Assembly: GCF_051014685.1 (NCBI RefSeq) | Contig: NW_027478460.1 | Span: forward strand, 868,001-932,000 | Direction: 5' to 3' | DNA length: 64,000 bases | DNA from: Ptiloglossa arizonensis | Taxonomy: Eukaryota > Arthropoda > Insecta > Hymenoptera > Colletidae | In this document: piece by piece, positions 46,531 through 60,289 of the stretch | Position numbering within the stretch: position 1 is the stretch's first letter | Layout: every line of letters starts with the position of its first letter | The notes under the pieces: model-generated | What the model was told of the DNA's origin: nothing | Databases searched by the model: none | What the model saw: only the letters and a program-made list of their open reading frames with translations | Translations under genes and position numbers: made by a program

Positions 46531-48561
46531 GGATCGACCAAGCCGCAAAATTTCTGTTGCATGTGCAAGTAGAAACTCGCCTGATTACAACGGTATGCGT
46601 ACTTTTCCCCTAGGCCGTTCTAGTTATTCGTTTCGAGCATCAGAACTGCGAAAATTTTGAGTTTCTCAAGCGTTTCTTACCTCCACACTGCCATATCTCG
46701 CGAACGGATTGATCAATCCGCAAAATTTCTGTTGCATGTGCAAGTAGAAACTCGCCCGATTACAACGGTATGCGTACTTTTCCCCTAGGCCGTTCTAGTT
46801 ATTCGTTTCGAGCATCAGAACTGCGAAAATTTTGAGTTTCTCAAGCGTTTCTTACCTACAAACTGCCATATCTCGCGAACGGATTGATCAATCCGCAAAA
46901 TTCCTGTTGCATCTGAAAGTAGAAACTCGCCAGATTACAACGGTATGCGTACTTTTCCCCTATGCCGTTCTAGGTACTCGTTTCGAGCATCAGAACTGCG
47001 AAAATTTTGAGTTTATCAAGCGTTTCTTATTTCCAAACTGCCATATCTCGCGAACGGATTGATCAATCCGCAAAATTTCTGCGGCATCTGAAAGTAGAAA
47101 CTCGCCCGATTACAACGGTATGCGCACTTTTCCCCTAGGCCGTTCCAGTTATTCATTTCGAGCATCAGAACTGCGAAAATTTTGAGTTTCTCAAGCGTTT
47201 CTTACCTCCAAACTGCCATATCTCGCGAACGGATTGACCTATCCGCAAAATTTCTGTTGCGTCTGAAAGTAGAAACTCGCCCGATTACAACGGTGTGCAT
47301 ACTATTCCCCTAGGCCGTTCTAGTTACTCGTTTCGAGCATCAGAACTGCGAAAATTTTGAGTTTCTCAAGCGTTTCTTATATCCAAACTGCCATATCTCG
47401 CGAACGGATTGATCAATCCGCAAAATTTCTGTTGCATCTGAAAGTAGAAACTCGCCCGATTACAACGGTATGCGCACTTTTCCCCTAGGCCGTTCTAGTT
47501 ATTCGTGTCGAGCATCAGAGATGCGCAAATTTTGAGTTTCTCAAGCGTTTCTTACATCCAAACGGCCATATCTCGCGAACGGATTGATCAATCCGCAAAA
47601 TTTCTGTTGCATCTGAAAGTAGAAACTCGCCCGATTACAACGGTATGCGTACTTTTCCCCTATGCCGTTCTAGTTACTCGTTTCGAGCATCAGAACTGCG
47701 AAAATTTTGAGTTTCTCAAGCGTTTCTTATTTCCAAACTGCCATATCTCGCGAACGGATGGACCAATCCGCAAAATTTCTTTTGCATGTGCAAGTAGAAT
47801 CTCGCCCGATTACAACGGTATGCGTACTTTTCCCCTAGGCCGTTCTAGTTATTTCGTTTCGAGCATCAGAACTGCGCAAATTTTGAGTTTCTCAAGCGTT
47901 TCTTACCTCCCAACTGCCATATCTCGCGAACGGATTGGCCAATCCGCAAAATTTCTGTTGCGTCTGAAAGTAGAAACTCGCCCGATTACAACGGTGTGCG
48001 TACTATTCCCCTAGGCCGTTCTAGTTACTGGTTTCGAGCATCAGAACTGCGAAAATTTTGAGTTTCTCAAGCGTTTCTTATATCCAAACTGCCATATCTC
48101 GCGAACGGATTGATCAATCCGCAAAATTTCTGTTGCATCTGAAAGTAGAAACTCGCCCGATTACAACGGTATGCGCACTTTTCCCCTAGGCCGTTCTAGT
48201 TATTCGTGTCGAGCATCAGAACTGCGAAAATTTTGAGTTTCTCAAGCGTTTCTTACATCCAAACTGCCATATCTCGCGAACGGGTTGACCAATCCGCAAA
48301 ATTTCTGTTGCATCTGAAAGTAGAAACTCGCCCGATTACAACGGTATGCGTACTTTTCCCCTATGCCGTTCTAGTTACTCGTTTCGAGCATCAGAACTGC
48401 GAAAATTTTGAGTTTCTCAAGCGTTTCTTATTTCCAAACTGCCATATCTCGCGAACGGATTGATCAATCCGCAAAATTTCTGCGGCATCTGAAAGCAGAA
48501 ACTCGCCCGATTACAACGGTATGCGCACTTTTCCCCTAGGCCGTTCCAGTTATTCATTTCG
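46531..48561 (+). repeat. Block with CCACACTG, AAATTCCTG and CAGAGATGCG markers
   Basis: Units carry CTCCACACTG (near 46681), CTACAAACTG with AAATTCCTG and CGCCAGATT (near 46855-46930), CTAGGTACTCG, GTGTGCATACTATT and CATCAGAGATGCGC (near 47513). The same succession recurs at offset 5426 (52061-52950). After 47560 this copy switches to the AAACGGCC / GATGGACC / GATTGGCC succession, while the 52 kb copy does not. Confidence 0.8.
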
Positions 48562-51010
48562 AGCATCAGAACTGCGAAAATTTTGAGTTTCTCAAGCGTT
48601 TCTTACATCCAAACTGCCATATCTCGCGAACGGATTGACCTATCCGCAAAAATTTCTGTTGCGTCTGAAAGTAGAAACTCGCCCGATTACAACGGTGGGT
48701 GTAGTTTTCCCCTAGGCCGTTGTAGTTATTCGTTTCGAGCATCAGAACTGCGAAAATTTTGAGTTTCTCAAGCGTTTCTTACCTCCAAACTGCCATATCT
48801 CGCGAACGGATTGATCAATCCACAAAATTTCTGTTGCATCTGATAGTAGAAACTCGCCCGATTACAACGGTATGCGTACTTTTCCCCTATGCCGTTCTAG
48901 TTATTCGTTTCGAGCATCAGAACTGCGAAAATTTTGAGTTTCTCAAGCGTTTCTTACTTCCAAACTGCCATATCTCGCGAACGGATCGACCAATCCGCAA
49001 AATTTCTGTTGCATGTGCAAGTAGAAACTCGCCTGATTACAACGGTATGCGTACTTTTCCCCTAGGCCGTTCTAGTTATTCGTTTCGAGCATCAGAACTG
49101 CGAAAATTTTGAGTTTCTCAAGCGTTTCTTACTTCCAAACTGCCATATCTCGCGAACGGATCGACCAATCCGCAAAATTTCTGTTGCATGTGCAAGTAGA
49201 AACTCGCCCGATTAGAACGGTATGCGTACTTTTCCCCTAGGCCGTTCTAGTTATTCGTTTCGAGCATCAGAACTGCGAAAATTTTGAGTTTCTCAAGCGT
49301 TTCTTACCTCCAAACTGCCATATCTCGCGAACGGATTGATCCATCCGCAAAATTTCTGTTGCATCTGAAAGTAGAAACTCGCCCGATTACAACGGTATGC
49401 GTACTTTTCCCCTATGCCGTTCTAGTTACTCGTTTCGAGCATCAGAACTGCGAAAATTTTGAGTTTATCAAGCGTTTCTTATTTCCAAACTGCCATATCT
49501 CGCGAACGGATTGATCAATCCGCAAAATTTCTGTGGCATCTGAAAGTAGAAACTCGCCCGATTACAACGGTATGCGCACTTTTCCCCTAGGCGGTTCTAG
49601 TTATTCGTTTCGAGCATCAGAACTGCGAAAATTTTGAGTTTCTCAAGCGTTTCTTATTTCCAAACTGCCATATCTCGCGAACGGATCGACCAATCCGCAA
49701 AATTTCTGTTGCATGTGCAAGTAGAATCTCGCCCGATTACAACGGTATGCGTACTTTTCCCCTATGCCGTTCTAGTTACTCGTTTCGAGCATCAGAACTG
49801 CGAAAATTTTGAGTTTCTCAAGCGTTTCTTATTTCCAAACTGCCATATCTCGCGAACGGATTGATCAATCCGCAAAATTTCTGCGGCATCTGAAAGTAGA
49901 AACTCGCCCGATTACAACGGTATGCGCACTTTTCCCCTAGGCCGTTCTAGTTATTCGTGTCGAGCATCAGAACTGCGAAAATTTTGAGTTTCTCAAGCGT
50001 TTCTTACCTCCAAACTGCCATATCTCGCGAACGGATTGACCTATCCGCAAAATTTCTGTTGCGTCTGAAAGTAGAAACTCGCCCGATTACAACGGTGGGT
50101 GTAGTTTTCCCCTAGGCCGTTGTAGTTATTCGTTTCGAGCATCAGAACTGCGAAAATTTTGAGTTTCTCAAGCGTTTCTTACCTCCAAACTGCCATATCT
50201 CGCGAACGGATTGATCAATCCACAAAATTTCTGTTGCATCTGATAGTAGAAACTCGCCCGATTAGAACGCTATGCGTACTTTTCCCCTAGGCCGTTCTAG
50301 TTATTCGTTTCGAGCATCAGAACTGCGAAAATTTTGAGTTTCTCAAGCGTTTCTTACCGCCAAACTGCCATATCTCGCGAACGGATTGATCAATCCGCAA
50401 ATTTCTGTTGCATCTGAAAGTAGAAACTCGCCTGATTACAACGGTATGCGTACTTTTCCCCTAGGCCGTTCTAGTTATTCGTTTCGAGCATCAGAACTGC
50501 GAAAATTTTGAGTTTCTCAAGCGTTTCTTACTTCCAAACTGCCATATCTCGCGAACGGATCGACCAATCCGCAAAATTTCTGTTGCATGTGCAAGTAGAA
50601 ACTCGCCCGATTAGAACGGTATGCGTACTTTTCCCCTAGGCCGTTCTAGTTATTCGTTTCGAGCATCAGAACTGCGAAAATTTTGAGTTTCTCAAGCGTT
50701 TCTTACCTCCAAACTGCCATATCTCGCGAACGGATTGATCAATCCGCAAAATTTCTGTTGCATCTGAAAGTAGAAACTCGCCCGATTACAACGGTATGCG
50801 TACTTTTCCCCTATGCCGTTCTAGTTACTCGTTTCGAGCATCAGAACTGCGAAAATTTTGAGTTTATCAAGCGTTTCTTATTTCCAAACTGCCATATCTC
50901 GCGAACGGATTGATCAATCCGCAAAATTTCTGTGGCATCTGAAAGTAGAAACTCGCCCGATTACAACGGTATGCGCACTTTTCCCCAAGGCGGTTCTAGT
51001 TATTCGTTTC
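48562..51010 (+). repeat. G-H-X-Y-Z-U-V'-R-G block, copy 2 of 3
   Basis: Fourteen monomers repeated at 53637-56086 (offset 5075, exactly 29 monomers). Both copies share an extra A in the G unit (CCGCAAAAATTTC near 48647 and 53722) and TTACCGCC in the hybrid T/X unit (near 50355 and 55430). This copy has one further deletion, CCGCAAATTTC near 50397, which changes the offset to 5076. Confidence 0.9.
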
Positions 51011-53636
51011 GAGCATCAGAACTGCGAAAATTTTGAGTTTCTCAAGCGTTTCTTATTTCCAAACTGCCATATCTCGCGAACGGATTGATCAATCCCCAAA
51101 ATTTCTGCGGCATCTGAAAGTAGAAACTCGCCCGATTACAAAGGTATGCGCACTTTTCCCCTAGGCCGTTCCAGTTATTCATTTCGAGCATCAGAACTGC
51201 GAAAATTTTGAGTTTCTCAAGCGTTTCTTACCTCCAAACTGCCATATCTCGCGAACGGATCGACCAATCCGCAAAATTTCTGTTGCATCTGAAAGTAGAA
51301 ACTCGCCCGATTACAACGGTATGCGCACTTTTCCCCTAGGCCGTTCTAGTTATTCGTGTCGAGCATCAGAACTGCGAAAATTTTGAGTTTCTCAAGCGTT
51401 TCTTACATCCAAACTGCCATATCTCGCGAACGGATTGACCAATCCGCAAAATTTCTGTTGCATCTGAAAGTAGAAACTCGCCCGATTACAACGGTATGCT
51501 TACTTTTCCCCTATGCCGTTCTAGTTACTCGTTTCGAGCATCAAAACTGCGAAAATTTTGAGTTTCTCAAGCGCTTCTTATTTCCAAACTGCCATATCTC
51601 GCGAACGGATTGACCTATCCCCAAAATTTCTGTTGCGTCTGAAAGTAGAAACTCGCCCGATTACAACGGTGGGTGTAGTTTTCCCCTAGGCCGTTGTAGT
51701 TATTCGTTTCGAGCATCAGAACTGCGAAAATTTTGAGTTTCTCAAGCGTTTCTTACCTCCAAACTGCCATATCTCGCGAACGGATTGATCAATCCACAAA
51801 ATTTCTGTTGCATCTGAAAGTAGAAACTCGCCCGATTACAACGGTATGCGTACTTTTCCCCTATGCCGTTCTAGTTATTCGTTTCGAGCATCAGAACTGC
51901 GAAAATTTTGAGTTTCTCAAGCGTTTCTTACATCCAAACTGCCATATCTCGCGAACGGATCGACCAAGCCGCAAAATTTCTGTTGCATGTGCAAGTAGAA
52001 ACTCGCCTGATTACAACGGTATGCGTACTTTTCCCCTAGGCCGTTCTAGTTATTCGTTTCGAGCATCAGAACTGCGAAAATTTTGAGTTTCTCAAGAGTT
52101 TCTTACCTCCACACTGCCATATCTCGCGAACGGATTGATCAATCCGCAAAATTTCTGTTGCATGTGCAAGTAGAAACTCGCCCGATTACAACGGTATGCG
52201 TACTTTTCCCCTAGGCCGTTCTAGTTATTCGTTTCGAGCATCAGAACTGCGAAAATTTTGAGTTTCTCAAGCGTTTCTTACCTACAAACTGCCATATCTC
52301 GCGAACGGATTGATCAATCCGCAAAATTCCTGTTGCATCTGAAAGTAGAAACTCGCCAGATTACAACGGTATGCGTACTTTTCCCCTATGCCGTTCTAGG
52401 TACTCGTTTCGAGCATCAGAACTGCGAAAATTTTGAGTTTATCAAGCGTTTCTTATTTCCAAACTGCCATATCTCGCGAACGGATTGATCAATCCGCAAA
52501 ATTTCTGCGGCATCTGAAAGTAGAAACTCGCCCGATTACAACGGTATGCGCACTTTTCCCCTAGGCCGTTCCAGTTATTCATTTCGAGCATCAGAACTGC
52601 GAAAATTTTGAGTTTCTCAAGCGTTTCTTACCTCCAAACTGCCATATCTCGCGAACGGATTGACCTATCCGCAAAATTTCTGTTGCGTCTGAAAGTAGAA
52701 ACTCGCCCGATTACAACGGTGTGCATACTATTCCCCTAGGCCGTTCTAGTTACTCGTTTCGAGCATCAGAACTGCGAAAATTTTGAGTTTCTCAAGCGTT
52801 TCTTATATCCAAACTGCCATATCTCGCGAACGGATTGATCAATCCGCAAAATTTCTGTTGCATCTGAAAGTAGAAACTCGCCCGATTACAACGGTATGCG
52901 CACTTTTCCCCTAGGCCGTTCTAGTTATTCGTGTCGAGCATCAGAGATGCGCAAATTTTGAGTTTCTCAAGCGTTTCTTACCTACAAACTGCCATATCTC
53001 GCGAACGGATTGACCAATCCGCAAAATTTCTGTTGCGTCTGAAAGTAGAAACTCGCCCGATTACAACGGTGTGCGTACTATTCCCCTAGTCCGTTCTAGT
53101 AACTCGTTTCGAGCATCAGAACTGCGAAAATTTTGAGTTTCTCAAGCGTTTCTTATATCCAAACTGCCATATCTCGCGAACGGATTGATCAATCCGCAAA
53201 ATTTCTGTTGCATCTGAAAGTAGAAACTCTCCCGATTACAACGGTGTGCGCACTTTTCCCCTAGGCCGTTCTAGTTATTCGTGTCGAGCATCAGAACTGC
53301 GAAAATTTTGCGTTTCTCAAGCGTTCCTTACCTCCAAACTGCCATATCTCGCGAACGGATTGACCAATCCGCAAAATTTCTGCTGCATCTGAAAGTAGAA
53401 ACTCACCCGATTACAACGGTATGCGTACTTTTCCCCTATGCCGTTCTAGTTATTCGTTTCGAGCATCAGAACTGCGAAAATTTTGAGTTTCTCAAGCGTT
53501 TCTTATTTCCAAACTGCCATATCTCGCGAACGGATTGATCAATCCGCAAAATTTCTGCGGCATCTGAAAGTAGAAACTCGCCCGATTACAACGGTATGCG
53601 CACTTTTCCCCTAGGCCGTTCCAGTTATTCATTTCG
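51011..53636 (+). repeat. Fifteen-monomer stretch between the two 5075 bp-offset copies
   Basis: R (ATCCCCAAAAT), a CGACCAATCC unit, Q, a hybrid TATTTCC/G unit at 51536 with CATCAAAACTG, H-like unit, X with CAAGCC, CTCCACACTG unit with CAAGAGTTTC, AAATTCCTG unit, R-tailed unit, GTGTGCATAC unit, P, CAGAGATGCG unit (52936), AAACTCTCCCG unit, TTTTGCG unit and R. Parts match 26500-28600 and 46531-47530. Confidence 0.75.
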
Positions 53637-56086
53637 AGCATCAGAACTGCGAAAATTTTGAGTTTCTCAAGCGTTTCTTACCTCCAAACTGCCATATCTC
53701 GCGAACGGATTGACCTATCCGCAAAAATTTCTGTTGCGTCTGAAAGTAGAAACTCGCCCGATTACAACGGTGGGTGTAGTTTTCCCCTAGGCCGTTGTAG
53801 TTATTCGTTTCGAGCATCAGAACTGCGAAAATTTTGAGTTTCTCAAGCGTTTCTTACCTCCAAACTGCCATATCTCGCGAACGGATTGATCAATCCACAA
53901 AATTTCTGTTGCATCTGATAGTAGAAACTCGCCCGATTACAACGGTATGCGTACTTTTCCCCTATGCCGTTCTAGTTATTCGTTTCGAGCATCAGAACTG
54001 CGAAAATTTTGAGTTTCTCAAGCGTTTCTTACTTCCAAACTGCCATATCTCGCGAACGGATCGACCAATCCGCAAAATTTCTGTTGCATGTGCAAGTAGA
54101 AACTCGCCTGATTACAACGGTATGCGTACTTTTCCCCTAGGCCGTTCTAGTTATTCGTTTCGAGCATCAGAACTGCGAAAATTTTGAGTTTCTCAAGCGT
54201 TTCTTACTTCCAAACTGCCATATCTCGCGAACGGATCGACCAATCCGCAAAATTTCTGTTGCATGTGCAAGTAGAAACTCGCCCGATTAGAACGGTATGC
54301 GTACTTTTCCCCTAGGCCGTTCTAGTTATTCGTTTCGAGCATCAGAACTGCGAAAATTTTGAGTTTCTCAAGCGTTTCTTACCTCCAAACTGCCATATCT
54401 CGCGAACGGATTGATCCATCCGCAAAATTTCTGTTGCATCTGAAAGTAGAAACTCGCCCGATTACAACGGTATGCGTACTTTTCCCCTATGCCGTTCTAG
54501 TTACTCGTTTCGAGCATCAGAACTGCGAAAATTTTGAGTTTATCAAGCGTTTCTTATTTCCAAACTGCCATATCTCGCGAACGGATTGATCAATCCGCAA
54601 AATTTCTGTGGCATCTGAAAGTAGAAACTCGCCCGATTACAACGGTATGCGCACTTTTCCCCTAGGCGGTTCTAGTTATTCGTTTCGAGCATCAGAACTG
54701 CGAAAATTTTGAGTTTCTCAAGCGTTTCTTATTTCCAAACTGCCATATCTCGCGAACGGATCGACCAATCCGCAAAATTTCTGTTGCATGTGCAAGTAGA
54801 ATCTCGCCCGATTACAACGGTATGCGTACTTTTCCCCTATGCCGTTCTAGTTACTCGTTTCGAGCATCAGAACTGCGAAAATTTTGAGTTTCTCAAGCGT
54901 TTCTTATTTCCAAACTGCCATATCTCGCGAACGGATTGATCAATCCGCAAAATTTCTGCGGCATCTGAAAGTAGAAACTCGCCCGATTACAACGGTATGC
55001 GCACTTTTCCCCTAGGCCGTTCTAGTTATTCGTGTCGAGCATCAGAACTGCGAAAATTTTGAGTTTCTCAAGCGTTTCTTACCTCCAAACTGCCATATCT
55101 CGCGAACGGATTGACCTATCCGCAAAATTTCTGTTGCGTCTGAAAGTAGAAACTCGCCCGATTACAACGGTGGGTGTAGTTTTCCCCTAGGCCGTTGTAG
55201 TTATTCGTTTCGAGCATCAGAACTGCGAAAATTTTGAGTTTCTCAAGCGTTTCTTACCTCCAAACTGCCATATCTCGCGAACGGATTGATCAATCCACAA
55301 AATTTCTGTTGCATCTGATAGTAGAAACTCGCCCGATTAGAACGCTATGCGTACTTTTCCCCTAGGCCGTTCTAGTTATTCGTTTCGAGCATCAGAACTG
55401 CGAAAATTTTGAGTTTCTCAAGCGTTTCTTACCGCCAAACTGCCATATCTCGCGAACGGATTGATCAATCCGCAAAATTTCTGTTGCATCTGAAAGTAGA
55501 AACTCGCCTGATTACAACGGTATGCGTACTTTTCCCCTAGGCCGTTCTAGTTATTCGTTTCGAGCATCAGAACTGCGAAAATTTTGAGTTTCTCAAGCGT
55601 TTCTTACTTCCAAACTGCCATATCTCGCGAACGGATCGACCAATCCGCAAAATTTCTGTTGCATGTGCAAGTAGAAACTCGCCCGATTAGAACGGTATGC
55701 GTACTTTTCCCCTAGGCCGTTCTAGTTATTCGTTTCGAGCATCAGAACTGCGAAAATTTTGAGTTTCTCAAGCGTTTCTTACCTCCAAACTGCCATATCT
55801 CGCGAACGGATTGATCAATCCGCAAAATTTCTGTTGCATCTGAAAGTAGAAACTCGCCCGATTACAACGGTATGCGTACTTTTCCCCTATGCCGTTCTAG
55901 TTACTCGTTTCGAGCATCAGAACTGCGAAAATTTTGAGTTTATCAAGCGTTTCTTATTTCCAAACTGCCATATCTCGCGAACGGATTGATCAATCCGCAA
56001 AATTTCTGTGGCATCTGAAAGTAGAAACTCGCCCGATTACAACGGTATGCGCACTTTTCCCCAAGGCGGTTCTAGTTATTCGTTTC
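53637..56086 (+). repeat. G-H-X-Y-Z-U-V'-R-G block, copy 3 of 3
   Basis: Repeats 48562-51010 at offset 5075/5076. After the U unit with CCCCAAGG at 55912 it continues into V (with TTTCATATTTCC) and W, while copy 2 jumps from U straight to R at 51011. Copy 2 has therefore lost V, W and Q, or copy 3 gained them. Confidence 0.9.
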
Positions 56087-57838
56087 GAGCATCAGAACTG
56101 CGAAAATTTTGAGTTTCTCAAGCGTTTCATATTTCCAAACTGCCATATCTCGCGAACGGATCGACCAATCCGCAAAATTTCTGTTGCATGTGCAAGTAGA
56201 ATCTCGCCCGATTACAACGGTATGCGTACTTTTCCCCTAGGCCGTTCTAGTTATTTCGTTTCGAGCATCAGAACTGCGCAAATTTTGAGTTTCTCAAGCG
56301 TTTCTTATATCCAAACTGCCATACCTCGCGAACGGATTGATCAATCCGCAAAATTTCTGTTGCATCTGAAAGTAGAAACTCGCCCGATTACAACGGTATG
56401 CGCACTTTTCCCCTAGGCCGTTCTAGTTATTCGTGTCGAGCATCAGAACTGCGAAAATTTTGAGTTTCTCAAGCGTTTCTTACATCCAAACTGCCATATC
56501 TCGCGAACGGATTGACCAATCCGCTAAATTTCTGTTGCATCTGAAAGTAGAAACTCGCCCGATTACAACGGTATGCTTACTTTTCCCCTATGCCGTTCTA
56601 GTTACTCGTTTCGAGCATCAGAACTGCGAAAATTTTGAGTTTCTCAAGCGTTTCTTATTTCCAAACTGCCATATCTCGCGAACGGATTGATCAATCCCCA
56701 AAATTTCTGCGGCATCTGAAAGTAGAAACTCGCCCGATTACAAAGGTATGCGCACTTTTCCCCTAGGCCGTTCCAGTTATTCATTTCGAGCATCAGAACT
56801 GCGAAAATTTTGAGTTTCTCAAGCGTTTCTTACCTCCAAACTGCCATATCTCGCGAACGGAACGACCAATCCGCAAAATTTCTGTTGCATCTGAAAGTAG
56901 AAACTCGCCCGATTACAACGGTATGCGCACTTTTCCCCTAGGCCGTTCTAGTTATTCGTGTCGAGCATCAGAACTGCGAAAATTTTGAGTTTCTCAAGCG
57001 TTTCTTACATCCAAACTGCCATATCTCGCGAACGGATTGACCAATCCGCAAAATTTCTGTTGCATCTGAAAGTAGAAACTCGCCCGATTACAACGGTATG
57101 CTTACTTTTCCCCTATGCCGTTCTAGTTACTCGTTTCGAGCATCAAAACTGCGAAAATTTTGAGTTTCTCAAGCGTTTCTTATTTCCAAACTGCCATATC
57201 TCGCGAACGGATTGACCTATCCCCAAAATTTCTGTTGCGTCTGAAAGTAGAAACTCGCCCGATTACAACGGTGGGTGTAGTTTTCCCCTAGGCAGTTGTA
57301 GTTATTCGTTTCGAGCATCAGAACTGCGAAAATTTTGAGTTTCTCAAGCGTTTCTTACCTCCAAACTGCCATATCTCGCGAACGGATCGACCAATCCGCA
57401 AAATTTCTGTTGCATCTGAAAGTAGAAACTCGCCCGATTACAACGGTATGCGCACTTTTCCCCTAGGCCGTTCCAGTTATTCATTTCGAGCATCAGAACT
57501 GCGAAAATTTTGAGTTTCTCAAGCGTTTCTTACCTCCAAACTGCCATATCTCGCGAACGGATCGACCAATCCGCAAAATTTCTGTTGCATCTGAAAGTAG
57601 AAACTCGCCCGATTACAACGGTATTCGCACTTTTCCCCTAGGCCGTTCCAGTTATTCATTTCGAGCATCAGAACTGCGAAAATTTTGAGTTTCTCAAGCG
57701 TTTCTTATATCCAAACTGCCATATCTCGCGAACGGATTGATCAATCCGCAAAATTTCTGTTGCATCTGAAAGTAGAAACTCGCCCGATTACAACGGTATG
57801 CGCACTTTTCCCCTAGGCCGTTCTAGTTATTCGTGTCG
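56087..57838 (+). repeat. V-W-Q-R succession and three R-tailed repeats
   Basis: V (176 bp), W, Q with CCGCTAAATTTC near 56522, R (ATCCCCAAAAT), a unit with GGAACGACC near 56861, Q with CATCAAAACTG near 57144, and a G hybrid with GGCAGTTG near 57292. Two consecutive units (57311 and 57486) share TACCTCC, CGACCAATCC, TTGCATCTG and GTTCCAGTTATTCAT; the second has GTATTCGCAC. They look like a local single-monomer duplication. A P-like unit follows. Confidence 0.75.
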
Positions 57839-59588
57839 AGCATCAGAGATGCGCAAATTTTGAGTTTCTCAAGCGTTTCTTACCTACAAACTGCCATATC
57901 TCGCGAACGGATTGACCAATCCGCAAAATTTCTGTTGCGTCTGAAAGTAGAAACTCGCCCGATTACAACGGTGTGCGTACTATTCCCCTAGTCCGTTCTA
58001 GTAACTCGTTTCGAGCATCAGAACTGCGAAAATTTTGAGTTTCTCAAGCGTTTCTTATATCCAAACTGCCATATCTCGCGAACGGATTGATCAATCCGCA
58101 AAATTTCTGTTGCATCTGAAAGTAGAAACTCTCCCGATTACAACGGTGTGCGCACTTTTCCCCTAGGCCGTTCTAGTTATACGTGTCGAGCATCAGAACT
58201 GCGAAAATTTTGCGTTTCTCAAGCGTTCCTTACCTCCAAACTGCCATATCTCGCGAACGGATTGACCAATCCGCAAAATTTCTGCTGCATCTGAAAGTAG
58301 AAACTCACCCGATTACAACGGTATGCGTACTCTTCCCCTATGCCGTTCTAGTTACTCGTTTCGAGCATCAGAACTGCGAAAATTTTGAGTTTCTCAAGCG
58401 TTTCTTACATCCAAACGGCCATATCTCGCGAACGGATTGATCAATCCGCAAAATTTCTGTTGCATCTGAAAGTAGAAACTCGCCCGATTACAACGGTATG
58501 CGTACTTTTCCCCTATGCCGTTCTAGTTACTCGTTTCGAGCATCAGAACTGCGAAAATTTTGAGTTTCTCAAGCGTTTCTTATTTCCAAACTGCCATATC
58601 TCGCGAACGGATCGACCAATCCGCAAAATTTCTGTTATATGTGCAAGTAGAATCTCGCCCGATTACAACGGTATGCGTACTTTTCCCCTAGGCCGTTCTA
58701 GTTATTTCGTTTCGAGCATCAGAACTGCGCAAATTTTGAGTTTCTCAAGCGTTTCTTACCTCCCAACTGCCATATCTCGCGAACGGATTGACCAATCCGC
58801 AAAATTTCTGTTGCGTCTGAAAGTAGAAACTCGCCCGATTACAACGGTGTGCGTACTATTCCCCTAGGCCGTTCTAGTTACTCGTTTCGAGCATCAGAAA
58901 TGCGAAAATTTTGAGTTTCTCAAGCGTTTCTTATATCCAAACTGCCATATCTCGCGAACGGATTGATCAATCCGCAAAATTTCTGTTGCATCTGAAAGTA
59001 GAAACTCGCCCGATTACAACGGTATGCGCACTTTTCCCCTAGGCCGTTCTAGTTATTCGTGTCGAGCATCAGAACTGCGAAAATTTTGAGTTTCTCAAGC
59101 GTTTCTTACATCCAAACTGCCATATCTCGCGAACGGATTGACCAATCCGCAAAATTTCTGTTGCATCTGAAAGTAGAACCTCGCCCGATTACAACGGTAT
59201 GCGTACTTTTCCCCTATGCCGTTCTAGTTACTCGTTTCGAGCATCAGAACTGCGAAAATTTTGAGTTTCTCAAGCGTTTCATATTTCCAAACTGCCATAT
59301 CTCGCGAACGGATCGACCAATCCGCAAAATTTCTGTTGCATGTGCAAGTAGAAACTCGCCCGATTAGAACGGTATGCGTACTTTTCCCCTAGGCCGCTCT
59401 AGTTATTCGTTTCGAGCATCAGAACTGCGAAAATTTTGAGTTTCTCAAGCGTTTCTTACCTCCAAACTGCCATATCTCGCGAACGGATTGATCAATCCGC
59501 AAAATTTCTGTTGCATCTGAAAGTAGAAACTCGCCCGATTACAACGGTATGCGTACTTTTCCCCTATGCCGTTCTAGTTACTCGTTTC
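57839..59588 (+). repeat. CAGAGATGCG block copy (partners 28076 and, in part, 61865)
   Basis: Follows 28076-29500 at offset 29763 bp, with shared AAACTCTCCCG, TGCTGCATC and TTATATGTGCAAG. The section from 58363 to about 59260 also recurs at 61865-62760 (offset 3502). The unit at 59239 is a hybrid: its front half is R/V-like (TTTCATATTTCC) and its rear half is S-like (GGCCGCTC). The second copy has two separate monomers at this point. Confidence 0.8.
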
Positions 59589-60289
59589 GAGCATCAGAAC
59601 TGCGAAAATTTTGAGTTTATCAATCGTTTCTTATTTCCAAACTGCCATATCTCGCGAACGGATTGATCAATCCGCAAAATTTCTGTGGCATCTGAAAGTA
59701 GAAACTCGCCCGATTACAACGGTATGCGCACTTTTCCCCTAGGAGGTTCTACTTATTCGTTTCGAGCATCAGAACTGCGAAAATTTTGAGTTTCTCAACC
59801 GTTTCTTATCTCCAAACTGCCATATCTCGCGAACGGATTGATCAATCCACAAAATTTCTGTTGCATCTGAAAGTAGAAACTCGCCCGATTACAACGGTAT
59901 GCGTACTTTTCCCCTATGCCGTTCTAGTTACTCGTTTCGAGCATCAGAACTGCGAAAATTTTGAGTTTCTCAAGCGTTTCTTATTTCCAAACTGCCATAT
60001 CTCGCGAACGGATCGACCAATCCGCAAAATTTCTGTTGCATGTGCAAGTAGAATCTCGCCCGATTACAACGGTATGCGTACTTTTCCCCTAGGCCGTTCT
60101 AGTTATTTCGTTTCGAGCATCAGAACTGCGAAAATTTTGAGTTTCTCAAGCGTTTCTTACTTCCAAACTGCCATATCTCGCGAACGGATCGACCAATCCG
60201 CAAAATTTCTGTTGCATGTGCAAGTAGAAACTCGCCTGATTACAACGGTATGCGTACTTTTCCCCTAGGCCGTTCTAGTTATTCGTTTC
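59589..60289 (+). repeat. Four-monomer unit with AGGAGGTTCTAC marker, copy 1
   Basis: The first unit carries TTTATCAATCG and CTAGGAGGTTCTACTTATTC; the next carries CTCAACCGTTTC and TTATCTCC. These private variants recur 701 bp downstream. A 176 bp V unit inside the repeat explains the single extra base over 700. CTAGGAGGTTCTAC appears once more near 63416. Confidence 0.85.
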
